Source: Tanytarsus gracilentus (Eukaryota > Arthropoda > Insecta > Diptera > Chironomidae). From it: a DNA stretch of 64,000 bases. Where the stretch lies: assembly GCA_038502055.1 (NCBI GenBank), contig JAXRKN010000043.1, positions 3,782,001-3,846,000 of the forward strand. Direction: 5' to 3'. Position numbers and translations under genes: made by a program. Positions 23,901 through 33,635 of the stretch are shown here, piece after piece. Numbering within the stretch: position 1 is the first letter of the stretch; every line of letters begins with the position of its first letter. The notes under the pieces were generated by a model. It searched no databases and was not told the DNA's origin. It saw only the letters and a program-made list of their open reading frames with translations.

Positions 23901-25419
23901 AAACAAACAAGATATGAGTCGAGAGTAAAAATTAATGACAATCGATGAGAAAATTCGAGGAAGAGAAAAAATATTTTTTGGGTCAAAAACAAGGGATGTT
24001 AACTCAAATAAAATATTTGAAAAAATTAACAATCAAAATTGTTTAAATAAATTTTTACAAAAAAAATTGTCAAATTTTTTAAATCAAATAAAAATTTTAT
24101 ACCTTGAAACTCAATTTAAAAAAAATATCCATTGATATTCAATAAACACTCGCTCAACTCAGCTCTTCACGTCATGCAGATCCATTTAACTCTTTTTGTT
24201 AATTGTCAAATTGCGTGCACTCGAATACATTTAATTTTTTCCTCTCTCCTCCTTTTTTTTGAAGCGCAGAACTTTTTTTTCAATAATCATTATTAAATGC
24301 ATTTTTAACTCAACGCCGGTTATCATGTCGTGCTGGTTGTGAGTTTAAAAGCGGATATAACAAACAGATTGGAATGCAACACACTGCAATAAAATTCACT
24401 ATACTGACTTGAGAGATGTTGTCGGCATGTTTCGAACTCCTTTTTAATAAAAAAGACTCGAGAGTCTTGGAAACTACTGGAAATTCTGCCATGAACTGAG
24501 ATGAGAGATCGATGGTGACATACAAGGAGTGAAAACTTAATGAAATCATTTTTTTTTAATTTCGTTAATAAATTTTTAAAAAAATTCTGCTTCTTTCTCT
24601 CTGTCATTAAATCTTACAAAGTTGAATTGATTTTCCACAACAGCAGTGAGAAAATTTTTTCATAAAATTTTAAACAAGTTTTGCTTTTTCTTCTTCTTCA
24701 TTCTTAAGAACCTTTTTAATCATGCCGCACTCATTTGTGGTGGTTGCTACTGTTTTTTATATGTTTCTCTCTCTCCACTCATTCCGCATTTATTAATTCT
24801 TAAGACAACAAAAAATCCCAGAAGAAAAAATTCCTCAAGAGCGTTGGAGATTTTCAATAAAAAAATAATAATTTTAAAAGCGTTTCATCAAATGATAAAA
24901 ATCCGCATTAATTTGGTCGTTGTGTGCCTCACGTTTGTTTTACAATGAACACAAGCGTTGAAAAATTTCTAAATTTAATTTTTAAAGTTAAATTTTTATA
25001 AAATTATTTTTAGGAAATTTAATAAATATTTTTAAAAAATAATTTTTTAATTTTCCATCCCTTGCATATTAAGCCAAAATCAAGAAGCCACAAAAAAACG
25101 AAACTCGATGATAAAAAGAACATTATGGGTGGCAAGAATGGATCGATGATGCCAAATAACAACAGCGGCAAGGGCACAAAAATTCTTCTTCGCTCATAAG
25201 CAAGAATGTTCCACAGCAGAGAGAAAAGATACTAAAAAAATTAATTATCAATTCTCTTATGAATATCAAACGCGTATCTCACACACGAGTGATGAGGGAT
25301 CGAATGGAATTTATACGATGATAATTCGATATTTATGGGAAGAAGTTTTGATGCTTGAAATTCTGTCTTTAAAAAAGCTTTAAATTTTCAATTAGTTATC
25401 ATAATTTATTTATTAATTA
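21000..25419. other. Gene-free A/T-rich DNA
   Basis: No supported gene. CAAGGGATGG-type boxes occur at 21121 (-), 22649 (variant, +), 23990 (+) and 25055 (-), each beside an A/T-only tract. Open frames at 21456-21762, 23687-24135 and 24310-24948 lack recognisable features. Confidence 0.4.
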
Positions 25420-25691
25420 TTAATTAAATTTATTTGTATAACTTGCAAGAGCAAATGGTGATTTACTGCTTGTTTTGAGATAAAAAATGCCTCTCAGGTT
25501 GAGATTCACAGGTTCACCACCCATAAGAGCGTATTTGGTGTCATTGCAAAGTCCATAAAGTAAATGATGAAATGAGTTACATTTTTGAGAATAAAATCGA
25601 TTGTTCACAAGAGATTCTGCAAATAATTCGGTTGCTCGACCGTGAGAGCAAATACCTAGTAAATCTAGTCCACATCCTGGCTGTTTGATTC
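25420..25691 (-). CDS. Lipase alternative terminal exon 6c
   Basis: Third and most distant terminal exon. The acceptor is TTTTTAG followed by GAATCAAAC, in the same phase as exons 6a and 6b, so joining to exon 5 keeps the frame and gives a 340-residue product. It encodes CSHGRA with the presumed catalytic His, four cysteines at positions matching 6a and 6b, then MGGEP and LRGIF. It is the most diverged copy: QQALNQ of 6a and 6b is replaced by an unrelated HHLLYG, and the tail after SPFA is longer. Retention of frame, acceptor, His and cysteines argues against decay. Confidence 0.72.
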
Positions 25692-25770
25692 CTAAAAATA
25701 TTAATTAATTTTTCATTTAGATGATTGCAAAATTTCGAAATTTATTAAAAGTCAAAAAGTTTTATAGTTT

Positions 25771-26021
25771 TTATCCTCTTGCAAAAGGAGAATTTCTATT
25801 AGTTCGCAAGTGGAAAATTCCTCTTAAACCAATATTTCCCGGTTCCCCTCCCATCGAAACATCCCGAGCTCCGAAACAAAGTTGATTCAACGCTTGTTGA
25901 AGTGTGTCACATCTGGCTGCAACAAATCTGGGGCTTATAATTGATTCTGCGAAAAGGGCATGAGCGCGACTGTGAGAACAACTTCCCGCCATGTCAATTG
26001 GACAACCTGGTTGATCGTCGC
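25771..26021 (-). CDS. Lipase alternative terminal exon 6b
   Basis: Second terminal exon. The acceptor is CCAACTAG followed by GCGACGATC and the phase matches exon 5, giving a 333-residue product. It encodes GCPIDMAGSCSHSRAHALFA, then RCDTLQQALNQ, MGGEPGN and LRGIFHLRT, clearly close to exon 6a. An AATAAA on the minus strand (plus 25741-25746) lies about 25 bases past the stop, so this exon can end a transcript on its own. Confidence 0.78.
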
Positions 26022-26181
26022 CTAGTTGGAGAAATTTTTTAATGTTTTAGAGTGAATTGAAAAAGTTTTTATGAGGTCACAAAAAAATTATTTTTTGAGT
26101 TCAAAAAATTTGATTTGTGAGTGAAAAGAATTTTATTTGTTGTGTGTGAATTGTTTTATTCATAAAGAGCTTTATTGAAGA

Positions 26182-27498
26182 TCAACCCATGGCAAAGGGA
26201 GAGTTTCCATTTGTTCTTAAATGAAATAGTCCTCTAAGTCCGGTGTTACCAGGCTCCCCACCCATTGTGACACCTCTAGCTCCCGTGCAAGCTTGATTTA
26301 ATGCTTGCTGAAGAGTGTCACATCTGGTTGATACAAAACGACTACTTATAATCGTTTCGGCAAAGAGAGCATGTGCACGACTATGAGAACAACTTCCAGT
26401 CCCACACGAGGGCTGGTTGTCACCTGTTGTCAATTCAAAGTTATTATTTATGAAATGATATGATCAAAAATTTACAAGAGCAGTTGACAACCTTAATTAA
26501 ATTAGTGAATTAATAAAGTTAAACTTGCCTCCATTAGGATAGAAATCACTGTGACAGAACGGCTCTAAGAATCCAGATCCTCCAACATTTGTACGAATTC
26601 CTTCTGTATAAACGGCATCATTCGCATCCAATCGTTCCGCCGGAGCATTCAAATTAAATAATGGACCAGCTTTAAAAAGATGGGAATATTAATTTATTTA
26701 ATTATTTAATGTAAATAAAAATTACCAGGATCTAATCCGAAAATGACTTGCACAACGCCATTGGTTCCTGCACGAATCCGCTTTCCAGTTAGTCCAGCAA
26801 TATGTGCTCCCAAACTATGACCTATAATAAATAATTAAATACAAATTAAATTTAAAAATCAATTTGTTGAGCTCACCTGCAATTGACACCCTGTTCATGT
26901 TAGGAATTGCCCCACTCGAGACTAAAAAGTTCAAGAAACGCGCAAGTTGATCAGCAACAAGGGGTACGCGGTTTCTGGCGGTGATATAGTTGATTGTATT
27001 TGCACCAATACTCCAATCGACCTGAAGATATTTTTTTGATAAGACTCTAATAATAATTTAAGGAACAACAAGAATACTTGAATGACGTTGAAATTTCCCA
27101 ATTGAAGATAAGATGAAGTTGGTGCTGTATTCATTCCTGAGCTCAGACCACTATTCCAGCCATGAATTAAAACTCGAACTGGATTGGCAGAATTGAAATT
27201 TGAATTCTGAATAGATTGAGTTGTCCATGTCACTTGTTGACCACTTGTTGGGTTGTTTCGTGTGAAAAGCATGAAACGTGTGTCCGACTCTGGAGTGAAA
27301 ATCGGTTCAATATCCTCATTCACTGAATTTATATCAACCACATGCAATTTTCCATCTCCGTCTGGTACCAAATTCCATCGACTCTCATGATCGATTGGAG
27401 TTGCTATAGAAAATTAATTTTTATTTTAAAAAAACTTTACACGTACTTGTCATACCTCCAATCACGTAAATCAATGCCAAAAACACGAAAGCTCTCAT
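26182..27498 (-). CDS. Secreted neutral lipase (pancreatic-lipase/PLA1-like family)
   Basis: Hydrolyses acyl esters of neutral lipids or phospholipids outside the cell; substrate cannot be told. Exons on the minus strand: 27498-27456, 27403-27078, 27021-26877, 26821-26726, 26669-26529, then terminal exon 6a 26423-26182; all junctions keep phase and give 330 residues, a normal insect length. The N-terminus MRAFVFLALIYVIGG is a signal peptide. HGWNSG follows the usual oxyanion-region pattern. The catalytic Ser174 lies in GHSLGAHIAG, Asp202 in GLDPAGP, and His264 in CSHSRA, which is encoded by the terminal exon. Intron 5 starts with GC instead of GT. Exons 6b and 6c downstream can replace 6a. 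AATAAA signals lie just past the 6a stop (plus 26156-26161, 26171-26176). Whether it is a lipase or a phospholipase A1 is undecided. Confidence 0.9.
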
Positions 27499-27555
27499 TG
27501 TAATCACTCAGAGAGTAAAACAAACAGTTGAGTGGAGGTTTACTCTAGTAGCTCA

Positions 27556-27562
27556 TTTTATA
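27556..27562 (-). promoter_or_regulatory. TATA box of the lipase gene
   Basis: TATAAAA on the minus strand, about 60 bp upstream of the start codon. An initiator-like CTCAACTG lies about 30 bp downstream of it. This supports the ATG at 27498 as the true start. Confidence 0.6.
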
Positions 27563-30192
27563 GTGAAACGGCAATGAAAAAAATGCCATAAAACTCAAGT
27601 ACTTGACAATAATCCTATATTGATAAGATATCGAATCGGTCTGTGGGGTATGCATGAAGTACGATAGAGAACTTATCGCGATGAGTTTGAATTTTAAATT
27701 TAATAAGTAGTCAATTTATAAAAAATGTCTAACACCTTCCTCAAAGCTCAAAAGATTATTCATAAATACGGACATGGATATTAATAAAGTGATGGGATCA
27801 ACGATTAAATTTCTCATAAAAATAATTTTCACCTTATTCGTCGATGCTTCTTGCTAATCCTCGGGATCATAATCTCTGTCACGATTTATGCTAAATTCTT
27901 GATCCATAAAATTCAAATTTATCGATTTAGATCATGAGTTTTATGGTGATGGCTATTAAATGATGGTTCAATATCATCACTGTTGTAATGGTGCAAAAAA
28001 TATGAATAATTTTTTGAAAGCTTTAAAAAATAATTTAATTTTTTATTTTTATTCTTTTTTGCTCATAAATTAATTTTAAGTTTTTTTATAGTTAAACAAT
28101 TTCTACGGTACTTAAAAAAATTCGATTTGTTTTCATCATCATCAAGACACACTTGAAAAAATCGTATAAAAAATGTTTGCGACAAAAATTCCTTTAACAA
28201 GTTTTATGATCACTTTCGTGTACTTTTATTGCTTTTATGAAGCAGTGAAAGCGTCATTTTTTTATAGCAAAAAAAGGGTCGTGTCTCTGTAGTGTCAGCA
28301 GCATAGAATAAAATGCAATTAGAGATGCTGAAAATGCCGTAAAAACGATAATTGAAAAATTCTTGCTCAGTGGAAACGTGAAAAATGGCGGAGAAAATTC
28401 ATGTGAGGATAATTAATTGCAATAATTAATTAAGAGAGAATTTATGGCAGTGTTAGAAGGTTTAAAAAGAGACACAAAATTTTTGCTTCTTTCCACATCT
28501 CATAACTTTTTTGTCTTTTTTGAACGCAAATTTTATTACCAATAAAAAATCCGCAAATTTGCAAATTTCATCATTTACCACCGCAACACGTCACACTCAT
28601 TTTTCTTTCCACCCCTCGAAAACTTTTTCTGCACGTTTTACGAAGGCGTGATGAGACAGAAAGGCATTCTTCTTCTTAGTTGATGGCATCTCTAATCATG
28701 CGAAATATGATGCGACATAATGGAAAATTTATCATCGCAGATTATGTAAAATCATGAAATTTTCTGACACGTTTCAAGATTATTACTTCATAATTATAAA
28801 TCAAATCAATTAACACCTTAATCATTTCGCAAATATCTCAATTAATTTCCTCATCATCATAACTATTTTAATCTTGATGTGTTAATTAACTTAATCCCAC
28901 ATCTATCTCTCAAAAACACACAATTTAAAGTCATAAAATGCACACAGCAGTGAGAAAAAAATCCATTAAAGAAGTGCTTCAAAAAAATTATCCGCACATT
29001 CAGACTCGACTCATAAAACTTTGCAATAAGTAATAAAAATAAAAAATTTAATATACTGAAAAAGAATTTCGCATTTAATTTCTTTTCACAGATTATTACG
29101 TGGTTGTGAGATTATCATTGTGAAAGAGGGGATAAGAAGGTAAAATTGAGTGCGAAAAATTTCTAATGACAAAAAGTTTTTTAATGAGTTAAAAAATTAT
29201 AGTCGAATTTCTTTGGTGAGGGTTAAAACTTTCAGTGTCTCCAATGTTCTATGCAATTATAGTTTCCACTCCTTAAGATAAAAAGGTGAATTTTATAATG
29301 AGTAAAACCCAATGATGGCAACTGAAAAAGTCGCAATTATTTTAATCACAAAAGGATCAAAAATTGTGCAAATTACACCAAAAATTTTCATGACAGTAAA
29401 AAAGGTTGATTTAAAAATTCAAAAAGGATCCTTTGAAAAATTCAATTTTGCAAGAAAAATTAAGGTGAAAAACTCATCTTGAAGGAAAAACTTTTTTTTA
29501 CGGTTAACTTAACCTCGAACGATAATAAACGTTAACGCACAATTTCATCATTTGCATCAACAAAAAGTTTTTTGCTCGCCAAAATTTTCCTTCACTAATT
29601 GCTCCTCGTGTCTTATTTTTTTACGACAAAGTCATGAAAAGAGAATTGTAAGAGTTCTGCACCACAAATGTGCTTCATTAAACATGAAAACAGGCAACAT
29701 TAATGGCAAAAATTAGTTATTATGTTTCTTCACTTCGCTTTTCATTATTTTTGATATAAAAAATTACACAAAAACTTGAAAATGTGAAAAACTCTAAAAT
29801 TATTTTAGAAAATTTTTTTAAGTGAAAATCAAAATTTAAAAAATCCGAAAATTTATCATTTTTCAGGTTTCACGGTTCTTCCTCCAGAAAATAATCAGCG
29901 TTTTAATAACACAACAGCGAATGTCATAAGAGCGTGAAAATTAATTAAAAAACTTTGTAATTAAGCAGTTTTTCCATCTCACTGGCGGTTTTCACACATG
30001 TGCTGTACACAGTCAGTAAACATGATTTGAGGATGCTTGGAGTCATAAAAGGCACGCGTTAACAATCCTCTGGGACTTAAGCGTCGACGTCCTTTAATGT
30101 CGCACTAAATTTTTTAACTCTCAAAACGAAAAGTTTTATGAAAAAAAAGAAAAATTGTTTTGTGTAAATATTTATGTCACACATTATAAAAA
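27563..30192. other. Intergenic spacer, A/T-rich
   Basis: The spacer between the lipase promoter and the 3' end of the first DM9-like gene. No gene, repeat or RNA recognised. Confidence 0.4.
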
Positions 30193-30754
30193 TTACTGCA
30201 AACTATTTTCACAATTTTCAAGTCTAAGGACTTCAAAGTTTTCATGAAAAGCAACTCCGGAAACGCCATTTTCTAAAAATCCAATTCTGCAACTTCCATT
30301 TGATCGCCATGTTCCTGATTCTAAATTTCCTGGTTGATGGGATGCTCTACAAATTGGAAAATTTACGTCAAAATCTCTCCCAACTCCAGAGCACCAGACG
30401 AAATTTTCTCCTGTTAAAACCTAGAAAATAAAATTTAAAATATCAACAAATTAACTTTAAAAATATTTAAAATTTTACTTCAACATCAAAAACTTGTTTC
30501 TCCCTTTGATCATTTGCCACAAAACAGTCATCGAAACTCTCTCCATTGACTCCTCCACAACTTCCATAGAAATATTCTGTTGCATCTAGATAACGAATGA
30601 CATACAAATCTCTCTTTTCAGGATTGATTCCACCCACAACTGGATTTGGTGGAAAGTTTTTATTTTTTGAATTCCATTGAACCCATTTCGATTGTACTGA
30701 GTTAAATGTTGAATAAAGTGTCACTAAAACTCCGAATATTAAAATTATTTTCAT
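30193..30754 (-). CDS. Secreted DM9-like protein 1
   Basis: Two exons on the minus strand, 30754-30479 and 30420-30193, joined in phase 0 (GAA|GTAAAA ... TTTTCTAG|GTTTTA), give 167 residues. Residues 1-22 form a signal peptide. The mature part begins KWVQW and contains VVGGINPEKRDLYVIR, GSCGG and QVFDVEV, then GENFVWC, ICRASH, GTWRSNGSCRIG and NFEVLR. The order P-x-x-V-x-GG ... LYV-x-R ... EVL resembles the DM9 repeat (DUF3421), seen in secreted or lectin-like insect and mollusc proteins; this is a diverged version and the assignment is moderate. The cysteines suggest disulfides. Function unknown; sugar binding or immunity is only a family-level possibility. A close paralogue lies at 32078-32634. 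Confidence 0.75.
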
Positions 30755-31184
30755 TTTAGCTCAAATCTCAACTTCAGAATGTTCTCTATTTTATTTTTTT
30801 CTAGCTACTTATAATTTTTTCTAACACAATAATCATTATACGACTAACTGGAATTTACATTGATGATGATAAGAATATTAAATTATTATCAATTGAGTTC
30901 AAAGCGAGATGTTACGTATGTCAAAAATTGTTTTTAAGTCTCAAATTTACGTTTTAAATAATTTTAACATTTTAATATTAATTTTAATATTTTTTTATAT
31001 AATATTTTTGAAACTCAAATCATTGTCGATTCAAATAAAATTTCCGTTATTCGAATTTTATAATAAAAAAGTAAGAAATGAGGAATTTAAAAAAAAATTG
31101 AAGTGGTGTCTGGCCACAATTTTAAATTTTGTAATTCCTAAAAATCTTCACTTTTTTTAATATTTTTAAAATTTAAATCAATTT

Positions 31185-31199
31185 TATAGCTCCGCTATA
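31185..31199. repeat. Imperfect palindrome TATAGCTCCGCTATA
   Basis: TATAGC and GCTATA flank a TCC centre. Related copies lie at 32006-32020 (complement), 33621-33635 (complement), 38377-38391 and 39802-39816. Four of the five lie upstream of, and within about 1 kb of, the start of a DM9-like or sulfotransferase gene. It may be a regulatory site or a trace of segmental duplication. Confidence 0.5.
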
Positions 31200-31350
31200 T
31201 ATTATTTTGTTTTTCCAAAACCTGTTTTCGACCCCTAGTGAAGAATTAATTGTGAATATCAAAATATACTCAAATGATAGGCCTTGTCAATCCTACAAAC
31301 TGGCGAAACAGATTTGAATCGGTTGTCCTAGAGGGTTGAGCTTTAAGTCA

Positions 31351-31406
31351 TTTCTTTCTTCTTTCTTACTTTCTTATTTTTCTTTCTCACTTTCTTACTT
31401 TCTTAC
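31351..31406 (+). repeat. CTTT/CTTA-rich pyrimidine tract
   Basis: A run built from TTTCTTTCTT, TTTCTTAC and TTTCTCAC, a simple-sequence tract at the left edge of the repeat-family copy that follows. Confidence 0.8.
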
Positions 31407-31570
31407 GATCTTAGTGGGCGGCATATCTCAAGAAGGCTGGTCGGATTTGACTCGGGTTTGTGGCTAAAGATCGGGTTTTGCTCTAGTTGTGAAGAAGTAT
31501 TTTGTTTGGGGTATGCCTCCAAGGACCGTCCTGAGTGCAAAATGTCCTTTTTCATAAAATTTTCTCTTAT

Positions 31571-32000
31571 ATGGCTTCATGGGTATCGTTGAACTCGTAA
31601 TTGCATTAGGAATCGATTGAATTGACGATTTTTGAGGAATGTCATCATGGTCGGCCAGAGTGCCACTAATGTCTATTTTTTCAGAACTATGGCTTCATGG
31701 GTATCGTTGACTCGTAATTGCATAGGAATCGATTGACATTGACTTTTTGAGGAATGTCCATCATGGTCGGCCACGAGTGCCACTAATGTCATTTTTTAGA
31801 ACTATGGCTTCATGGGTTCGTTGAACTCGTAATTGCATAGGAATTGATGGAACTGACGATTTTTGAGGAATGTCCATCATGGTCGGCCACGAGTGCCACT
31901 AATGTCCATTTTTCAGAACTATGGCTTCATGTATGTCGTTGAACTCGTCATTGCATCAGGAATCTAATGCCACTAATGCCCATTGCAATGGAGTAGGGTA
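31571..32000 (-). repeat. Tandem array of about 116-bp units (repeat copy C)
   Basis: ATGGCTTCATG starts units at 31571, 31689, 31804 and 31921, periods 118, 115 and 117. Each unit contains ATCGTTGAACTCGTAATTGC, a TTGAGGAATGTCCATCATGG-like part and GTGCCACTAATGTC. The units are the complement of the long-unit repeat in copies A and B. The array starts roughly 80 bp past the stop codon of the second DM9-like gene, so that gene's 3' end adjoins or overlaps it. Family termini like those of copies A and B are not seen here, so this copy is partial. Confidence 0.85.
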
Positions 32001-32077
32001 CTAATCTATGCGGAGCTATTGGAAATGGCAACGCCGTTTGCAGACCCATCTTGTTTGTTTTAAAAAATGAAAGTTTT

Positions 32078-32634
32078 CTAACAACTTCCAGCTCTAAGTA
32101 CTTCATAGTCATTCGTGAGCGCGGCTGATGAAACGCCATTATCCGAATATCCAATTCTGCATTTTCCGTTTGAGAGCCAAGTCCCTGGCTCTAGCGTGCC
32201 TTGATGATACGAAGCTCTGCAGATAGCGAACTCTTTATCAAAGTCTCTTCCTTTTCCAGCACACCAAATAAAGTTTTCACCAGTTAAAATCTTTAAATTT
32301 AAACAGTTCAAAATAATTCAACTTTGAAGTTTAAACTCACTTCCACATCAAAAACTTGCTGTTCTTTAGATTCTGTTGCTATGAAGCAGTCATTCAAATT
32401 TTTGCCTCCAATTCCACCACAACTGCCATAAATAAATTCTCCTGTGTCTCTTCTAAACACTCGAATCACATATAAATCTCTGCCCTCAATGCTATTTCCA
32501 CCCAAAACTGATTTAATAGGAAATTTTTTACTTTTTGAACTCCATCGAATCCATCGCAAATCTGATTCAGGTGTCGCTGAATAAACCAAACACAAAAGTG
32601 TCACAAAAATGCTGAGCATAAAAATTGCTTTCAT
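32078..32634 (-). CDS. Secreted DM9-like protein 2
   Basis: Two exons, 32634-32341 and 32290-32078, phase 0 at GAA|GTGAGT and AAATTTAAAG|ATTTTA, give 168 residues. The ATG at 32634 is preferred: it starts a signal peptide (MKAIFMLSIFVTLLCLVYSA) at the place matching protein 1, and the frame upstream has no other ATG. Conserved with protein 1: the W-I/V-x-W start of the mature chain, VLGG, RDLYVIR, YGSCGG, QVFDVEV, LTGENF, WC-x-G-x-GRDFD, ICRAS, GTW, CRIG and YEVLRA. One intron at the identical position shows the two genes are tandem duplicates. The product stops just after Cys168, seven residues earlier in that region than protein 1. Likely secreted; role unknown. Confidence 0.78.
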
Positions 32635-32691
32635 TGTGAACAGAACAAACTTAAATTTCAAACTAATCTCCTCTTTTGTGATCTAATTCTG

Positions 32692-32698
32692 TTTTATA
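32692..32698 (-). promoter_or_regulatory. TATA box of DM9-like gene 2
   Basis: TATAAAA on the minus strand, 58 bp upstream of the ATG at 32634. GATTAGTTTGAA about 20-25 bp downstream of it could be the initiator; a similar ATTAGTTT occurs upstream of both sulfotransferase genes. Confidence 0.6.
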
Positions 32699-33635
32699 CT
32701 TTTTTCTCGTTCATGATTTACAACGCATTTGTCTGATAAAAAGCATTAAATCGCACACTCGACAATTGAGCGAGCATCTTTATTAATGTGACTTGAAGGG
32801 TCAAACTTATGTCACACAAAAGATAATAAGAGAAAGTGCAATTTGCAGGGTGATTAAATTCACCAAAAATTATAATTTAAAAAGTGATTAAAAATCAACC
32901 ACAAAATTTATTTTCAACTTTAAAAATATTTTACAAAAGATGCACTCGATCATCGAATTTTTGTTTTTTTCTCTGTTGTTCAGTTACTGAACCTCAGTAT
33001 CAGAATCCTATCGATACATAAATAACTTCCCCAATGACAGCGACGTGAGTTAGAAAAAGCTCTCTCTTGAACGTTGACTGCATTGATGCACAAAAAAACA
33101 ATATTTATTGGGGTTGAGATAGCAAAGTAAAAAATTTCAACTCACATGCCTATGCAGTCGCTACGAGGCTGCCGCATTTCATATCTCACTTCAATTTTGA
33201 AAGAAAAATTTAACGCAAGCAAAAAGTTTTAAACTCTCGAGCAGCACGTAAAAGTCGAGCGCAAAACAATTCCCGCATGAGCTATTCATTTTAAATCAAA
33301 AACTTTAATCTTTCTTTGTTATCAATTTGTGAGTGCTTTTTGAGAGTATGTGCAACTTATAAATTGAGATGAAAGCGTTTAAAAGCATTGATGTCGGTGA
33401 ATGAAGAAGGAAAATTTTCAAGTCAAAAATGGGAGTTAAATTTTGAGCCTTTAAAATATAAAAAATAAAATAAAACTTTAAAAAAATTTTAATCAGGTGT
33501 TTTAGTTTGACTCGAATCGCAACTCAAAACCACTCAAAAAAATAAAAGAGAACAATATCAAATTATTTGAAATAAAAAAGTAAAATTTTATATTTGAAAA
33601 AAAAGCAGTTAAATTTTTTACATAGCGGAGCTATA

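Noticed and set aside
31571..32000. CRISPR-like array
   Set aside because: Units of about 116 bp are contiguous with no unique spacers, and the genome is eukaryotic.
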